DNA of 64,000 bases, from contig NC_007513.1 of the NCBI RefSeq assembly GCF_000012505.1, forward strand, positions 1,550,001 through 1,614,000, written 5' to 3'. The position numbers and the translations under genes were made by a program. Position 1 is the first letter of the stretch. The number at the start of each line of letters is the position of its first letter. A model generated the notes under the pieces. That model was not told where the DNA came from, searched no databases, and worked only from the letters and a program-made list of their open reading frames with translations. This document shows positions 16,940 through 29,135 of this stretch, piece after piece. This DNA is from Synechococcus sp. CC9902 (GTDB lineage: Bacteria > Cyanobacteriota > Cyanobacteriia > PCC-6307 > Cyanobiaceae).

Positions 16940-17329
16940 ATGGCAACCGCGGATCAAACTCCTACCAATGCCCTTGGGCTCAATGCCGATCAGGCTCTGG
17001 GCATGGTGAGCTTCGGCTTGATGCAACGCCTGGCGCAAGATGGGCAAGTTGACTTGCCTTGGCTTGAAACAAACGTCAACAGCACCACAGAACGAGCCCG
17101 TCAGCTTCGTCAACGGCTCGAGCTGACCGCTCTCGCTATCGACACTGGCGCACCTCTAACCACGGCGGAAGTAACAATGCTGTTGGGAGCTCGACCCGGC
17201 ACAGAACGCGTCGAACGCGGTGGGCTCGTTGCTCGACGTGTGAGCCGAAATGTATGGAATTTGAGCCGACTGAGCAGCTCAGATCGTTCCGAGAATGAGC
17301 GTTACGACGGCTTCAGGCGACGGCTCTGA
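16940..17329 (+). CDS. Small unidentified protein, possible HTH DNA-binding
   Basis: A 129-residue soluble protein I do not recognise by name. Residues 80-115 read like a small helix-turn-helix of the excisionase/AlpA type: LTTAEVTMLLGARPG followed by a basic RRVSRNVWNLSRLSS segment. The N-terminal half is helical and polar. It is divergent from csoS1D (113-base gap) and upstream of the chlN region, so a regulator of either neighbour is conceivable, but that is inference. A long perfect inverted repeat lies about 40 bases after its stop. Confidence 0.7.
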   Translation: MATADQTPTNALGLNADQALGMVSFGLMQRLAQDGQVDLPWLETNVNSTTERARQLRQRLELTALAIDTGAPLTTAEVTMLLGARPGTERVERGGLVARRVSRNVWNLSRLSSSDRSENERYDGFRRRL

Positions 17330-19095
<1,766 letters not shown>

Positions 19096-19152
19096 CGCCG
19101 GCGAACACCGCATCGTTTCGCCTTTTTAAGCCCCCCTCGTTTGTGATCTCCC

Positions 19153-20778
19153 ATGGAATTAACGCTCTGGACCTATGAAGGCCCCCCCCATGTGGGGGCG
19201 ATGCGCATCGCTGCATCCATGAAAGGCGTGCACTACGTACTCCATGCACCCCAGGGAGATACCTACGCCGATCTGCTCTTCACGATGATTGAACGGCGGG
19301 GGAAACGCCCCCCCGTTACATACACCACATTTCAGGCTCGGGACTTGGGCGGCGACACAGCAGAGCTGGTGAAGCGCCACATCCGTGAAGCCGTTGAACG
19401 ATTCAAGCCAGACGCCCTACTGGTGGGAGAAAGCTGCACAGCGGAATTGATCCAAGATCAACCGGGGGCCCTTGCTGGCGGCATGGGATTTGATCTTCCG
19501 ATCGTGAGCCTCGAGCTTCCGGCTTACAGCAAAAAAGAAAATTGGGGCGCATCAGAAACGCTGTACCAACTGGTACGAGGACTCCTCAAAAATCAAGAGA
19601 TCAATAGCGAAGGCCATAACCCAAAGGCATGGCAGAACCAGGGCCGCCGACCCCGCGTCAACCTGATCGGTCCATCGCTGCTCGGATTCCGATGTCGCGA
19701 TGATGTGATTGAAATCAGTCGACTTCTGGCAAGCCACGGCATCGACGTGAACACTGTTGTGCCCCTGGAAGCAACGGTGGCCGACGTGATGCGCCTGACA
19801 GAAGCGGATCTCAATATCTGCCTCTACGCGGAAATTTCCGAATCATGTTGCAGCTGGATGGAGCGGCAATTTGGAATGCCCTTCTCACGAACCATGCCGA
19901 TCGGTGTAGGCGCCACAGCCGATTTCCTTGCTGAAGTGCATGGCCTTCTTGGCATGGATCCACCGGACCCAAGGGAAGGGGAGCACAGTTCAAAATTGCC
20001 CTGGTATTCGGCATCGGTTGACTCGACTTACCTCACCGGCAAACGGGTGTTCATCTTTGGAGATGGAAGCCACGTGCTGGCGGCGGCCCGCATCGCCAAC
20101 GAAGAGCTGGGTTTTCAAGTAGTGGGTCTCGGCACCTACAGCCGGGAGATGGCCCGTCCCGTGCGCGCTGCAGCCAAAGAGCTAGGTCTTGAAGCCTTAA
20201 TCAGTGACGACTACCTAGCGGTAGAAGCCGCCATGGCAGAAGCCGTACCGGAGCTGGTGCTCGGAACACAAATGGAACGCCACAGCGCCAAACGATTGGG
20301 CATTCCTTGCGCTGTAATCAGCACCCCAATGCACGTCCAAGATGTGCCCGCCCGATTCAGCCCTCAAATGGGCTGGGAAGGCGCGAATGTGATCTTCGAC
20401 AGCTGGGTGCACCCGTTAATGATGGGGCTCGAAGAACATCTGATTGGCATGTTCCGCCACGACTTTGAGTTCGTCGACGGGCATCAAAGCCATCTGGGGC
20501 ACTTGGGCGGACTGCAAAGCGCCCAGGTTGAAGATGCTCCCGCAGCAATAGCGAACAACTCCACTGAAACCCATGCCATTGAGGCAGACACATCATCTGT
20601 AGCTGTGGCGACAGCCACCTTGGAATGGACCATGGATGGAGAAGCGGAATTGAAAAAGATCCCCTTCTTTGTGCGAGGCAAAGTGCGACGAAACACAGAA
20701 GCCTTTGCAAAAGAGAAAGGTCTCAATCAGATCGACAGCGAAACGCTCTACGACGCTAAAGCGCATTACAGCGCTTGA
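19153..20778 (+). CDS. chlB: Light-independent protochlorophyllide reductase subunit B
   Basis: A 541-residue ChlB, partner of ChlN in the DPOR catalytic core. The N-terminus [18 protein letters not shown] is typical, and its first Asp/Glu-containing region contributes to the cluster. [14 protein letters not shown] lies in the first domain. The last ~45 residues form the PCP_red helical domain ([20 protein letters not shown]), which closes over the substrate. The acidic/Ala-rich linker before it is longer than in many homologues. It lies between chlN and chlL, as is common in cyanobacteria of this group. Confidence 0.96.
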   Translation: MELTLWTYEGPPHVGAMRIAASMKGVHYVLHAPQGDTYADLLFTMIERRGKRPPVTYTTFQARDLGGDTAELVKRHIREAVERFKPDALLVGESCTAELIQDQPGALAGGMGFDLPIVSLELPAYSKKENWGASETLYQLVRGLLKNQEINSEGHNPKAWQNQGRRPRVNLIGPSLLGFRCRDDVIEISRLLASHGIDVNTVVPLEATVADVMRLTEADLNICLYAEISESCCSWMERQFGMPFSRTMPIGVGATADFLAEVHGLLGMDPPDPREGEHSSKLPWYSASVDSTYLTGKRVFIFGDGSHVLAAARIANEELGFQVVGLGTYSREMARPVRAAAKELGLEALISDDYLAVEAAMAEAVPELVLGTQMERHSAKRLGIPCAVISTPMHVQDVPARFSPQMGWEGANVIFDSWVHPLMMGLEEHLIGMFRHDFEFVDGHQSHLGHLGGLQSAQVEDAPAAIANNSTETHAIEADTSSVAVATATLEWTMDGEAELKKIPFFVRGKVRRNTEAFAKEKGLNQIDSETLYDAKAHYSA

Positions 20779-20927
20779 TTAACAAAAACCTCTCCACCTG
20801 GCATAAGTATTTACTACCAAATAATGCCAAAAAATTATGGGCAAACGAACACTGTTCAACCACTTATGTCAAATCAACTCTGTTCAATGCAGACGGGTCA
20901 ATGCTGACCTTGAATACATATAAATAG

Positions 20928-21827
<900 letters not shown>

Positions 21828-21868
21828 GTAAAATACCGGCTAGGCATTGATTCATAGCCAAGACCCCA

Positions 21869-22717
21869 ATGCAAAGACTTTTTCTAAGCATTGGGGCCAT
21901 GAAGGCTGGCACGACTTGGGTTTATTCATTTTTATCTAGACATCCCGAGATCAACTTTACGCCAGAAAAAGAAATCCATTTTCTGGCCGATTTCTATACA
22001 AATCAAAATCCCCTAACGACTCAACATTTAAATCAACGGTTGAGTGCAAGGCTCAAAGGCATCCAGCATCTACGAGCCGAACGCCAGAAGAGCATTCAAG
22101 AGTGGTACGAACATGTTTATATCCCTGGCGAGAAGACAGTTGAATGGTACAAAGGCCTATTCAATAACAAACCAACTGGTCAACATTGGAATGCAGATTT
22201 TAGCAACTTATCTGCATTAATCAGTGAGCAAGGGTGGCAAAAAATCACGGAAGATATTAGCAATCAAATCAAGGCGATTTATATCCTGAGAGAACCCTGC
22301 GAGCGCCTGTGGAGTCAATTCAAATTCAGCCAAAAAACCGACAGCAAAGCCTCTGAAGCAGAGCTAATTCAGCAAGCATCAAAATTTATAGGTACACGTT
22401 CAGCTCAAGTTCATAGCCAATATTGTCTTAATCTCGACAATGCTCGAGCTGGGCTTGGCATTGAAAATGTTAAACCACTTATCTTTGACGACATCCAAGA
22501 CAAGCCAGTAGAATTTCTTAGATCAATTGAACAATTCCTCAAAATCTCCGAATTCAACCATTCAAACGCTGGAGAATTAAAGAGGAAGATAAATACAACA
22601 TCTAATAACTCACCACCAAAACAATTCCGTCAACTTTGCGAGTCAATAACACATCGAGAACTCGAAGGATTAAATCGCAGAGGGATCGACATCCCGCAAC
22701 GTTGGCGTCTCACTTAA
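21869..22717 (+). CDS. Sulfotransferase-family protein
   Basis: A 282-residue protein of the PAPS-dependent sulfotransferase family. The 5'-phosphosulfate loop is GAMKAGTTW (residues 9-17), and the 3'-phosphate region is YILREPCERLWSQFKF (about residues 138-153). Such enzymes add sulfate to sugars, peptides or small molecules; the acceptor here is unknown, and a surface glycan is a reasonable guess. Base composition is clearly AT-richer than the flanking chlL and por genes, and codons are AT-ending, both signs of recent transfer into the chlorophyll cluster. It is convergent with por, with 16 bases between them. Confidence 0.85.
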   Translation: MQRLFLSIGAMKAGTTWVYSFLSRHPEINFTPEKEIHFLADFYTNQNPLTTQHLNQRLSARLKGIQHLRAERQKSIQEWYEHVYIPGEKTVEWYKGLFNNKPTGQHWNADFSNLSALISEQGWQKITEDISNQIKAIYILREPCERLWSQFKFSQKTDSKASEAELIQQASKFIGTRSAQVHSQYCLNLDNARAGLGIENVKPLIFDDIQDKPVEFLRSIEQFLKISEFNHSNAGELKRKINTTSNNSPPKQFRQLCESITHRELEGLNRRGIDIPQRWRLT

Positions 22718-22733
22718 GAGATTATCGACTACA

Positions 22734-23699
<966 letters not shown>

Positions 23700-23758
23700 T
23701 CAAGAGAAAAACAGTTTGAACGCCACGACAGAATCACCGGCGCCCGTGGTTACGAAAC

Positions 23759-24115
23759 TCAGCGCCAGATGATCCGAATTCGATTGGGAGCAATCCACTG
23801 ATCCTGTTCACCCATCAGGCGTTGCTCGCCACCAATGCTGAACACACGATCAAAGCGCTTTTGAAGAGCTTCTAATTTCACCGACTCCACTGCCACAACA
23901 GCTGCCAACTCCCCGTGACGGTCGAGACGCTCTTGATAAGCACCGGAAAGGCGGATCAAGCTGACACCACCCAAAATCACCAAACCCACTTTGACCGCCA
24001 AGGCCATGACGCTGCATTGCATCTCACGACGATCGGTCTGCAGCTGAATTGCGGCTGCCAGGGATGCTGCGTCAGGCCGAGATTGTGGCTGTGCTCGAGC
24101 CCTATACGAAGACAA
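23759..24115 (-). CDS. Small single-pass membrane protein, function unknown
   Basis: About 118 residues, with one membrane segment (VMALAVKVGLVILGGVSLI, near residues 36-54) followed by a charged, heptad-like stretch (VAVESVKLEALQKRF) that may form a coiled coil. The C-terminus QWIAPNRIRIIW looks like a conserved end. An internal ATG at 24022 is a possible later start. I do not recognise a function. It lies between por and psaM on the same strand, so a link to thylakoid or pigment assembly is possible by context only. Confidence 0.7.
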   Translation of the reverse strand: MSSYRARAQPQSRPDAASLAAAIQLQTDRREMQCSVMALAVKVGLVILGGVSLIRLSGAYQERLDRHGELAAVVAVESVKLEALQKRFDRVFSIGGEQRLMGEQDQWIAPNRIRIIWR

Positions 24116-24191
24116 AGGACAAAGCGCGTTACCCGCTTGTAACGCACCCCGATACCGATGCCAAGGTCATCCCATCAATGAATGACTGGGA

Positions 24192-24296
24192 TCAGGCGCG
24201 ATAGAGGCTCACCGAAAGGCGCAAAGCCAAAATGGCTGCGTGGGCGGCCACCACGAGAGCAATGAAGATCTCAGGGGAGGAAATTGCGGAGTCCAT
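24192..24296 (-). CDS. psaM: Photosystem I subunit XII (PsaM)
   Basis: A 34-residue open frame with a single membrane helix. It reads SPEIFIALVVAAHAAILA and then LRLSVSLYRA. This fits the PsaM pattern of a short N-terminus, an ALV-rich helix and a closing LRLSxxLY. PsaM helps stabilise PSI trimers. ATG 24296 is the likely start; an in-frame ATG at 24305 would add three residues. It is divergent from the CRR6-like gene and upstream of the unnamed membrane protein and por. Confidence 0.85.
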   Translation of the reverse strand: MDSAISSPEIFIALVVAAHAAILALRLSVSLYRA

Positions 24297-24379
24297 GGCT
24301 GACATGCATCAAACGCATTCATTCTTCTCCCTTGAGGGCTCTAGAGGCCATCATTCGCAAAGGCCTGTCACACCTGCTC

Positions 24380-24850
24380 ATGGATCCGGTTCTGATTGAT
24401 GCCGAATCAATTCGCCGTCTCGATCTCAGCCCGCTGCGGATCTGGTCCGATCAGCCCCTTAAGGATTTGCTGAAACAGGGGCCAATCCTCGAGCTCAACT
24501 TTCACTGGCCACGGGACCCAGAAGACCCACGGGAACTCGCGGAATGCCCAGAGCCTCGGTTGTGGTCTTTACGGGCGGATGCCCGCTATCCCTGGCTACC
24601 GCTCATGCTGGAGCGTGACCGCGGCAGCCTGATTCGCCACGTTGCGATGGTGGTCCCCCACAGCTTTAACCGCACTGAAGGACTCCGCTTCGATCCCCAA
24701 GCGCTTGAGCTTTGGATCACCCATCGTTTGATGCAGCTGGATGACCTCTGTCAGGAACAGCTCGACCGAACGATGCGCGGCAACCTTTCACAAATGTCTG
24801 CAGCCCTCGGTTACGAACTGAACGACAGCTTTTGGTCTCTCTTGAACTGA
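24380..24850 (+). CDS. CRR6-type NDH-1 assembly protein (DUF1817)
   Basis: A 156-residue protein matching the CRR6 pattern, with LELNFHWPRDPEDPRELAEC, ARYPWLPLML and VPHSFNRTEGLRFDPQALEL. CRR6 homologues assist assembly of the hydrophilic arm of the plastid and cyanobacterial NDH-1 complex. I start at ATG 24380 because the homologous part begins there; the frame is open to 24284 but that extension looks unrelated. It is well placed functionally, since this chromosome segment also carries ndhF4 and ndhD4. Confidence 0.85.
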   Translation: MDPVLIDAESIRRLDLSPLRIWSDQPLKDLLKQGPILELNFHWPRDPEDPRELAECPEPRLWSLRADARYPWLPLMLERDRGSLIRHVAMVVPHSFNRTEGLRFDPQALELWITHRLMQLDDLCQEQLDRTMRGNLSQMSAALGYELNDSFWSLLN

Positions 24851-24857
24851 ATAGCAC

Positions 24858-25625
24858 TCAGCTCAACCAGAGTTGGGCGGCCCGTCGGCAGCTATCGATC
24901 GCCAGAACAATCGCCAAACCGCGCAAACAGCGCACCAAAACCACCGGATCAAATCGATCAAGCCGACTCGCGGTCCACTGGGCAGCCAAGGCAGCAACTC
25001 CACCCAGCAGCAGTCCCATCAAGGGGATGCCGCGGCCCTCATGGACGAATTGCAGCGAAGCAGCACTGGCCGAACACAGCACCGCCACGGTGCTGAGTCG
25101 TACCGCCTGATGGATGGGAACAGACAAGGGTCCACTCATCAGGGGCACCATCACCAATCCGCCGCCAAGACCAAGCATCCCGGCGGTCCAGCCAGCGATA
25201 CAGCCCACCCCGGCCAACCAAGACACAGGGGTGGACACCTCATCGCTCAACTCATCCGTTGATGGTCGCTCACGCACGCAAAAAGCCAACACCACATAGA
25301 GCACCGTTTGCATCGCCAGCAACATCCAACCCTCGGCTCGGTCGGCCAACCCACCGAACAACAACGCTGAAGCAAAGGCCGCCAGGCCAATTCCTAACGC
25401 TGGGCGGAGGGGAATACGGCCACCGCGCAGGTGAATGATGGTGCCTGCCAGCGCCGTCGGCACGATGGCAAAACTGCTCGTCGCCAACGCCTGATGAGCC
25501 GGTAAATCAAGCCAAAGCAACAACGGAGCAAAGATCAGACCGCCGCCAATTCCCAACAATCCCGCCAGACCACCGGCCAACAGACCAAGCCCGATCAAAA
25601 TCGGCAGATCCCACCAGGGCAGCAT
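24858..25625 (-). CDS. TauE/SafE-family permease
   Basis: About 255 residues with eight hydrophobic segments. It carries the duplicated glycine-rich motif of TauE/SafE proteins: GLAGLLGIGGGLIFAPLLL in the first half and GMLGLGGGLVMVPLM in the second. Members export sulfite, organosulfonates or related anions; the substrate cannot be told here. ATG 25625 is preferred over TTG 25640, which would overlap the divergent lipoate-ligase gene. Its end is eight bases from the convergent CRR6-like gene. Confidence 0.9.
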   Translation of the reverse strand: MLPWWDLPILIGLGLLAGGLAGLLGIGGGLIFAPLLLWLDLPAHQALATSSFAIVPTALAGTIIHLRGGRIPLRPALGIGLAAFASALLFGGLADRAEGWMLLAMQTVLYVVLAFCVRERPSTDELSDEVSTPVSWLAGVGCIAGWTAGMLGLGGGLVMVPLMSGPLSVPIHQAVRLSTVAVLCSASAASLQFVHEGRGIPLMGLLLGGVAALAAQWTASRLDRFDPVVLVRCLRGLAIVLAIDSCRRAAQLWLS

Positions 25626-25639
25626 GGCAACCGACTCCA

Positions 25640-26398
25640 ATGCCTAACAATGCGACGGCAGGGTCCAGCATGGTCCCTACAGGACGGTTGATCCCCACCC
25701 TGCGGGCGGATGGTTACACCCAGATGGCATTGGATCGCTTGCTGCTGGAGCAATGCCAAACAAGTGGACCAGTGCTGCGCTTCTATCAATGGGAGGGTCC
25801 ATGGCTCTCCCTGGGACGGCATCAACAGCAATGGCCACACCACTGGAATGAGCTTGTCCGAAACAAGACGATCGCCATGGTCCGTCGGCCGAGCGGTGGC
25901 CGAGCGGTCTTGCATGCCGGGGGCTTGACCTATGCGCTGATTTGGCCGGACGCACCCCGTCGGCGTAAACAGGCCTACCGAGAGGCCTGCCAATGGCTCA
26001 TTGATGGTTTCGGCCACTTGGGCCTCACCCTGCAATTTGGTGACGAGTCCGCCAGTGTTGACGATCCCAACTGCTTTGCACGATCCACGGCAGCAGACCT
26101 GGTGGACCAGAACGGCATCAAACGCATCGGCAGTGCTCAGCGCTGGCAGCACGGCTGCCTGCTGCAACACGGAGAAATCATGCTGGACCCTCCACAGAAG
26201 CTGTGGCGAGCCATCTTTGCTGAATCCGCCCCTCCACCGGCTCCTAAATCAATCCCGAGAGATGGCTTGGATCAACATCTCAGCAACGCCCTGCAAACCC
26301 ATTGGCACCAGTTGGACTGGTCAACTCACGAATTAACGAATCAAGAACGTGAGGCACTGGCCTCACTGGAAAGCTCCTCATCCTCAACCGTCTTTTGA
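25640..26398 (+). CDS. Lipoate-protein ligase A-family protein
   Basis: A 252-residue member of the biotin/lipoate ligase fold. The signature RRPSGGRAVLHAGGLTYALI matches the RRxSGGGxVxH motif, and IKRIGSAQRW carries the lysine of the KxxGSAQ motif that contacts lipoyl-AMP. Such proteins attach lipoate or octanoate to carrier proteins of 2-oxoacid dehydrogenases or glycine cleavage. ATG 25640 and ATG 25670 are both possible starts. The 3' end overlaps the convergent M50 protease gene by 58 bases. Confidence 0.85.
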   Translation: MPNNATAGSSMVPTGRLIPTLRADGYTQMALDRLLLEQCQTSGPVLRFYQWEGPWLSLGRHQQQWPHHWNELVRNKTIAMVRRPSGGRAVLHAGGLTYALIWPDAPRRRKQAYREACQWLIDGFGHLGLTLQFGDESASVDDPNCFARSTAADLVDQNGIKRIGSAQRWQHGCLLQHGEIMLDPPQKLWRAIFAESAPPPAPKSIPRDGLDQHLSNALQTHWHQLDWSTHELTNQEREALASLESSSSSTVF

Positions 26399-27636
26399 GC
26401 CTTCATCGATGACACCACCTGGGGAAGCATCACCAGGCCCATGGGGTAGGTGTTTTGTTGACGCGCCGCGGACAGCACTGAAGGGGGCAAGGTGACGCCA
26501 AGCCGTTTGAGCACGGCATCTCCCACATCACTGCGGTCCACCGTTCCGTTCGGCAGGCCCGCTGCACTCAGCACAAGCAATCTCCCCTCAGTCGATGCCT
26601 CAAGGGCTTCCACCGCCTGCCAGAGAGGGGCGGTGGAAGCGATGGATGGGAGCTCGTTCAATGGCTTCATATGGTCTTCGACCTGCTGTTGATCCCATTG
26701 CTGAACGGGCAAATCACGCAGGGGACGATCATCAATCCAACCGACCCAGCGGCCCTGACGACACACCAAGACCCAGTCCGCCGCCCCAGAGGTTTCACTG
26801 GTTTGCAAGCGCATTTGGCTCATCCGACGAAGGGGCTGATCGGCTTCCAGCACGCGGAATGCACGCCCCGCAGCCTGCTCAACCTTCAAATCCTGAAGAA
26901 TCTTCTGCAGGAACAACATCTGGGATTCACTGCGGTTGGCTCCCAGGCCAAACCAACCAATCAGGATGAGCAGTAGGCCGTTGATTCCGCCGCCTTGCCA
27001 AAGCAAAACACCACCCATCACGATCATCAGGGTGGAGAGCACCCGGCCTGAGGCGGAAGCCACCTCAACCCCGCGTTTTTTGCTTCCCGAAACCTGCCAA
27101 ACCAGAGCTTTAAGGATCAAGCCTCCATCGAGGGGAAGACCTGGCAAGAGGTTGAACAAGCCGAGCATCAGATTGAGCAACCCCACCTGCGTGAGCAACA
27201 CCGTGAGCTGGGGTTGCTGTTTTGCAAGGGCTGCAGCGCCAAGCAACATTCCCAACGCAAGGGTGAGACTCACCAAAGGGCCCGCAGCGGCAATTCGGAG
27301 GTTGCCCATCGCCGTAGGACATTCCTTCTCCACTCGGGCAATGCCACCCAGGTGAAACAGGGTGATGCTCAAAACCTTCACACCCTCCCGAATCGCCATC
27401 AGGGCATGACCAAGTTCGTGGAGCAACACCGAGGTGAACAGGAGCAGCGTCGTGAACAACGCCAACCCCCAACTCAGGGCAACAGGCTCAATGGTGGCGG
27501 CATATCGAGGCTGAAACAGGGTTGTGAAGATCGCAACCGCAAACAACCAGGTGGGCTGAATCCTCAGGGGAATTCCCACGATCTTGAACAGCTGCCAACC
27601 TTCTCCCACCACTAATTCCGACGTGTGTCGCAGCAA
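26341..27636 (-). CDS. Site-2-type M50 metalloprotease with C-terminal regulatory region
   Basis: A 431-residue intramembrane zinc protease. The catalytic HELGH motif is at residues 73-77, and the third ligand region is NLLPGLPLDGG. About six membrane segments fill the first ~225 residues. The C-terminal ~200 residues resemble a pair of CBS-like domains, as in sporulation factor SpoIVFB-like proteases of cyanobacteria, which would sense nucleotides. Such enzymes release membrane-held regulators or clear cleaved signal peptides. It overlaps the lipoate-ligase gene tail to tail and is divergent from trpF (43-base gap). Confidence 0.88.
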   Translation of the reverse strand: MLRHTSELVVGEGWQLFKIVGIPLRIQPTWLFAVAIFTTLFQPRYAATIEPVALSWGLALFTTLLLFTSVLLHELGHALMAIREGVKVLSITLFHLGGIARVEKECPTAMGNLRIAAAGPLVSLTLALGMLLGAAALAKQQPQLTVLLTQVGLLNLMLGLFNLLPGLPLDGGLILKALVWQVSGSKKRGVEVASASGRVLSTLMIVMGGVLLWQGGGINGLLLILIGWFGLGANRSESQMLFLQKILQDLKVEQAAGRAFRVLEADQPLRRMSQMRLQTSETSGAADWVLVCRQGRWVGWIDDRPLRDLPVQQWDQQQVEDHMKPLNELPSIASTAPLWQAVEALEASTEGRLLVLSAAGLPNGTVDRSDVGDAVLKRLGVTLPPSVLSAARQQNTYPMGLVMLPQVVSSMKAQKTVEDEELSSEASASRS

Positions 27637-27679
27637 CGACTGTCGTCCATGATCCTAGGGAGAGAAAACAGCAGCCTCT

Positions 27680-28351
27680 GTGAGCGACACTCTCACCCCG
27701 CCAGCGATCAAGATCTGTGGGCTCACGGACATTGAACAGGCGTTGGCGATTGCCGCCATGGATGTTCAAGCCATTGGCGTGATTGGCGTTGCCAACACGG
27801 CACGATTCGTCGAATCCGCTCGACGGCGAGAGATATTTTCTGCCCTTGCCCTACACACTCCAACGATCAAGCGGGTGTGGGTTGTGGCCGATCCCAGCCC
27901 TTCGGATTTAGAGGATGGGCTAGCCGGCGAAGGCCGTCCCACGGTTGTTCAGCTCCATGGCAACGAAACACCCGCACGGTGTGCAGCGCTTCGAAAATGG
28001 CGACCAAACATTGCCTGGTGGAAAGCCTTGAGGCTGCGGGAAGCCAAGGATGTAACGACTGCAAAGCATTACGTCGGCTCGGTTGATGCCCTACTTCTTG
28101 ATGCTTGGAACCCCAACCAACTCGGTGGTACGGGCCATCGCATTCCGTTGGACTGGATTTCAAACCAAACTCACGACGTTGCCTGGTGGTTGGCTGGTGG
28201 CATCAGTGCCGAATGGATTCCAGAACTTATGAAGGACGTTTCACCGGATGGGCTTGATGCATCGAGCCGGCTTGAAACCAAACCTGGCTGGAAAGATCTC
28301 AGCAAAGTGAAAGCCCTTGTGGACGCTGTTAGGCATTCACAAGGGCTTTGA
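27680..28351 (+). CDS. trpF: Phosphoribosylanthranilate isomerase
   Basis: A 223-residue TIM-barrel enzyme for the third step of tryptophan synthesis. The N-terminal catalytic motif IKICGLTDIEQA and the phosphate-binding end GLDASSRLETKPGWKDLSKV are clear. The start is GTG at 27680. The gene stands alone, away from other trp genes, as is common in cyanobacteria. Its last codons form half of an inverted repeat shared with the intergenic end (listed separately). Confidence 0.95.
   Translation: MSDTLTPPAIKICGLTDIEQALAIAAMDVQAIGVIGVANTARFVESARRREIFSALALHTPTIKRVWVVADPSPSDLEDGLAGEGRPTVVQLHGNETPARCAALRKWRPNIAWWKALRLREAKDVTTAKHYVGSVDALLLDAWNPNQLGGTGHRIPLDWISNQTHDVAWWLAGGISAEWIPELMKDVSPDGLDASSRLETKPGWKDLSKVKALVDAVRHSQGL
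28310..28349 (+). terminator. Inverted repeat overlapping the trpF 3' end
   Basis: AAAGCCCTTGTG (28310-28321) and CACAAGGGCTTT (28338-28349) are exact reverse complements, separated by 16 bases. The right arm runs into the trpF stop codon, and folE converges from the other side, ending 20 bases away. It may serve as a shared, coding-embedded terminator for both convergent genes; no long T-run is present. Confidence 0.45.
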
Positions 28352-28370
28352 AGATGAACCAGGTTCTTAC

Positions 28371-29126
28371 TTAAGAACTCAGCAAGGCTTCCTGCTGTCG
28401 GACCAATTCAAAGAACTCCTGCTTGAGGCTGGGGTCATGCCTGAAATCACCTCGCACCACGGAATTCACCATGCTTGTTTGGGGCTCTTTCACACCGCGC
28501 CACTTCATGCAGTAGTGCTGTGCTTTGACGATGATTCCTAGTCCCTGCGGTTCGCAAAGCTTTTCAATCTCATCGGCCAAAATCATCACCGCTTCCTCTT
28601 GGATATGAGGACGTGAGAACACCCAATCAGCGACACGGGTGAATTTGGACAATCCAATAACACGAACTCCAGGCTTAATCCCAATCCAGCAATTGCCCAT
28701 GATTGGAACAAGGTGGTGGGAGCAAGCGGATCGAACCGTGATTGGTCCCACGGTATAAATCTCATCCAGCTGCTTCACATTTGGGAAGCTGGCAACCTTC
28801 GGCTGAGGGTGATAACGACCTTTAAAAACTTCATGGAGATACATCCGAGCCACACGCTCAGCGGTCTCGCTGGTGTTGTGATCGTTATCGATATCAATCA
28901 CAAGAGTGCGCAGCAAATCGCGCACCTTGTCGGCCACCTCAATCTCAAGAAGAGATAATTCACCCGGCTCTAAATGATCGGAGATGTTGTCATTCGCGAG
29001 GAATGGAACGCCAGCGTTCTGAAGACGTTCGCGGATCTTCGAAGCAAGATCGGGATGGAGTGTTGCGTTGCCATTGCCGTTGCTGAGAGCAGCGCCGCGG
29101 GAAACGAAGGGGACGGTTGTGGTCAT
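28371..29126 (-). CDS. folE: GTP cyclohydrolase I
   Basis: A 251-residue type I FolE, making dihydroneopterin triphosphate from GTP for folate and pterin synthesis. The zinc and active-site motif SACSHHLVPIMG is intact, as are GLSKFTRVADWVFSRPHIQE and the third-ligand region VKAQHYCMKWRG. About 40 residues at the N-terminus are variable. It follows the SDR gene after nine bases, so the two are probably co-transcribed. Confidence 0.95.
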   Translation of the reverse strand: MTTTVPFVSRGAALSNGNGNATLHPDLASKIRERLQNAGVPFLANDNISDHLEPGELSLLEIEVADKVRDLLRTLVIDIDNDHNTSETAERVARMYLHEVFKGRYHPQPKVASFPNVKQLDEIYTVGPITVRSACSHHLVPIMGNCWIGIKPGVRVIGLSKFTRVADWVFSRPHIQEEAVMILADEIEKLCEPQGLGIIVKAQHYCMKWRGVKEPQTSMVNSVVRGDFRHDPSLKQEFFELVRQQEALLSS

Positions 29127-29135
29127 AACGATCGT

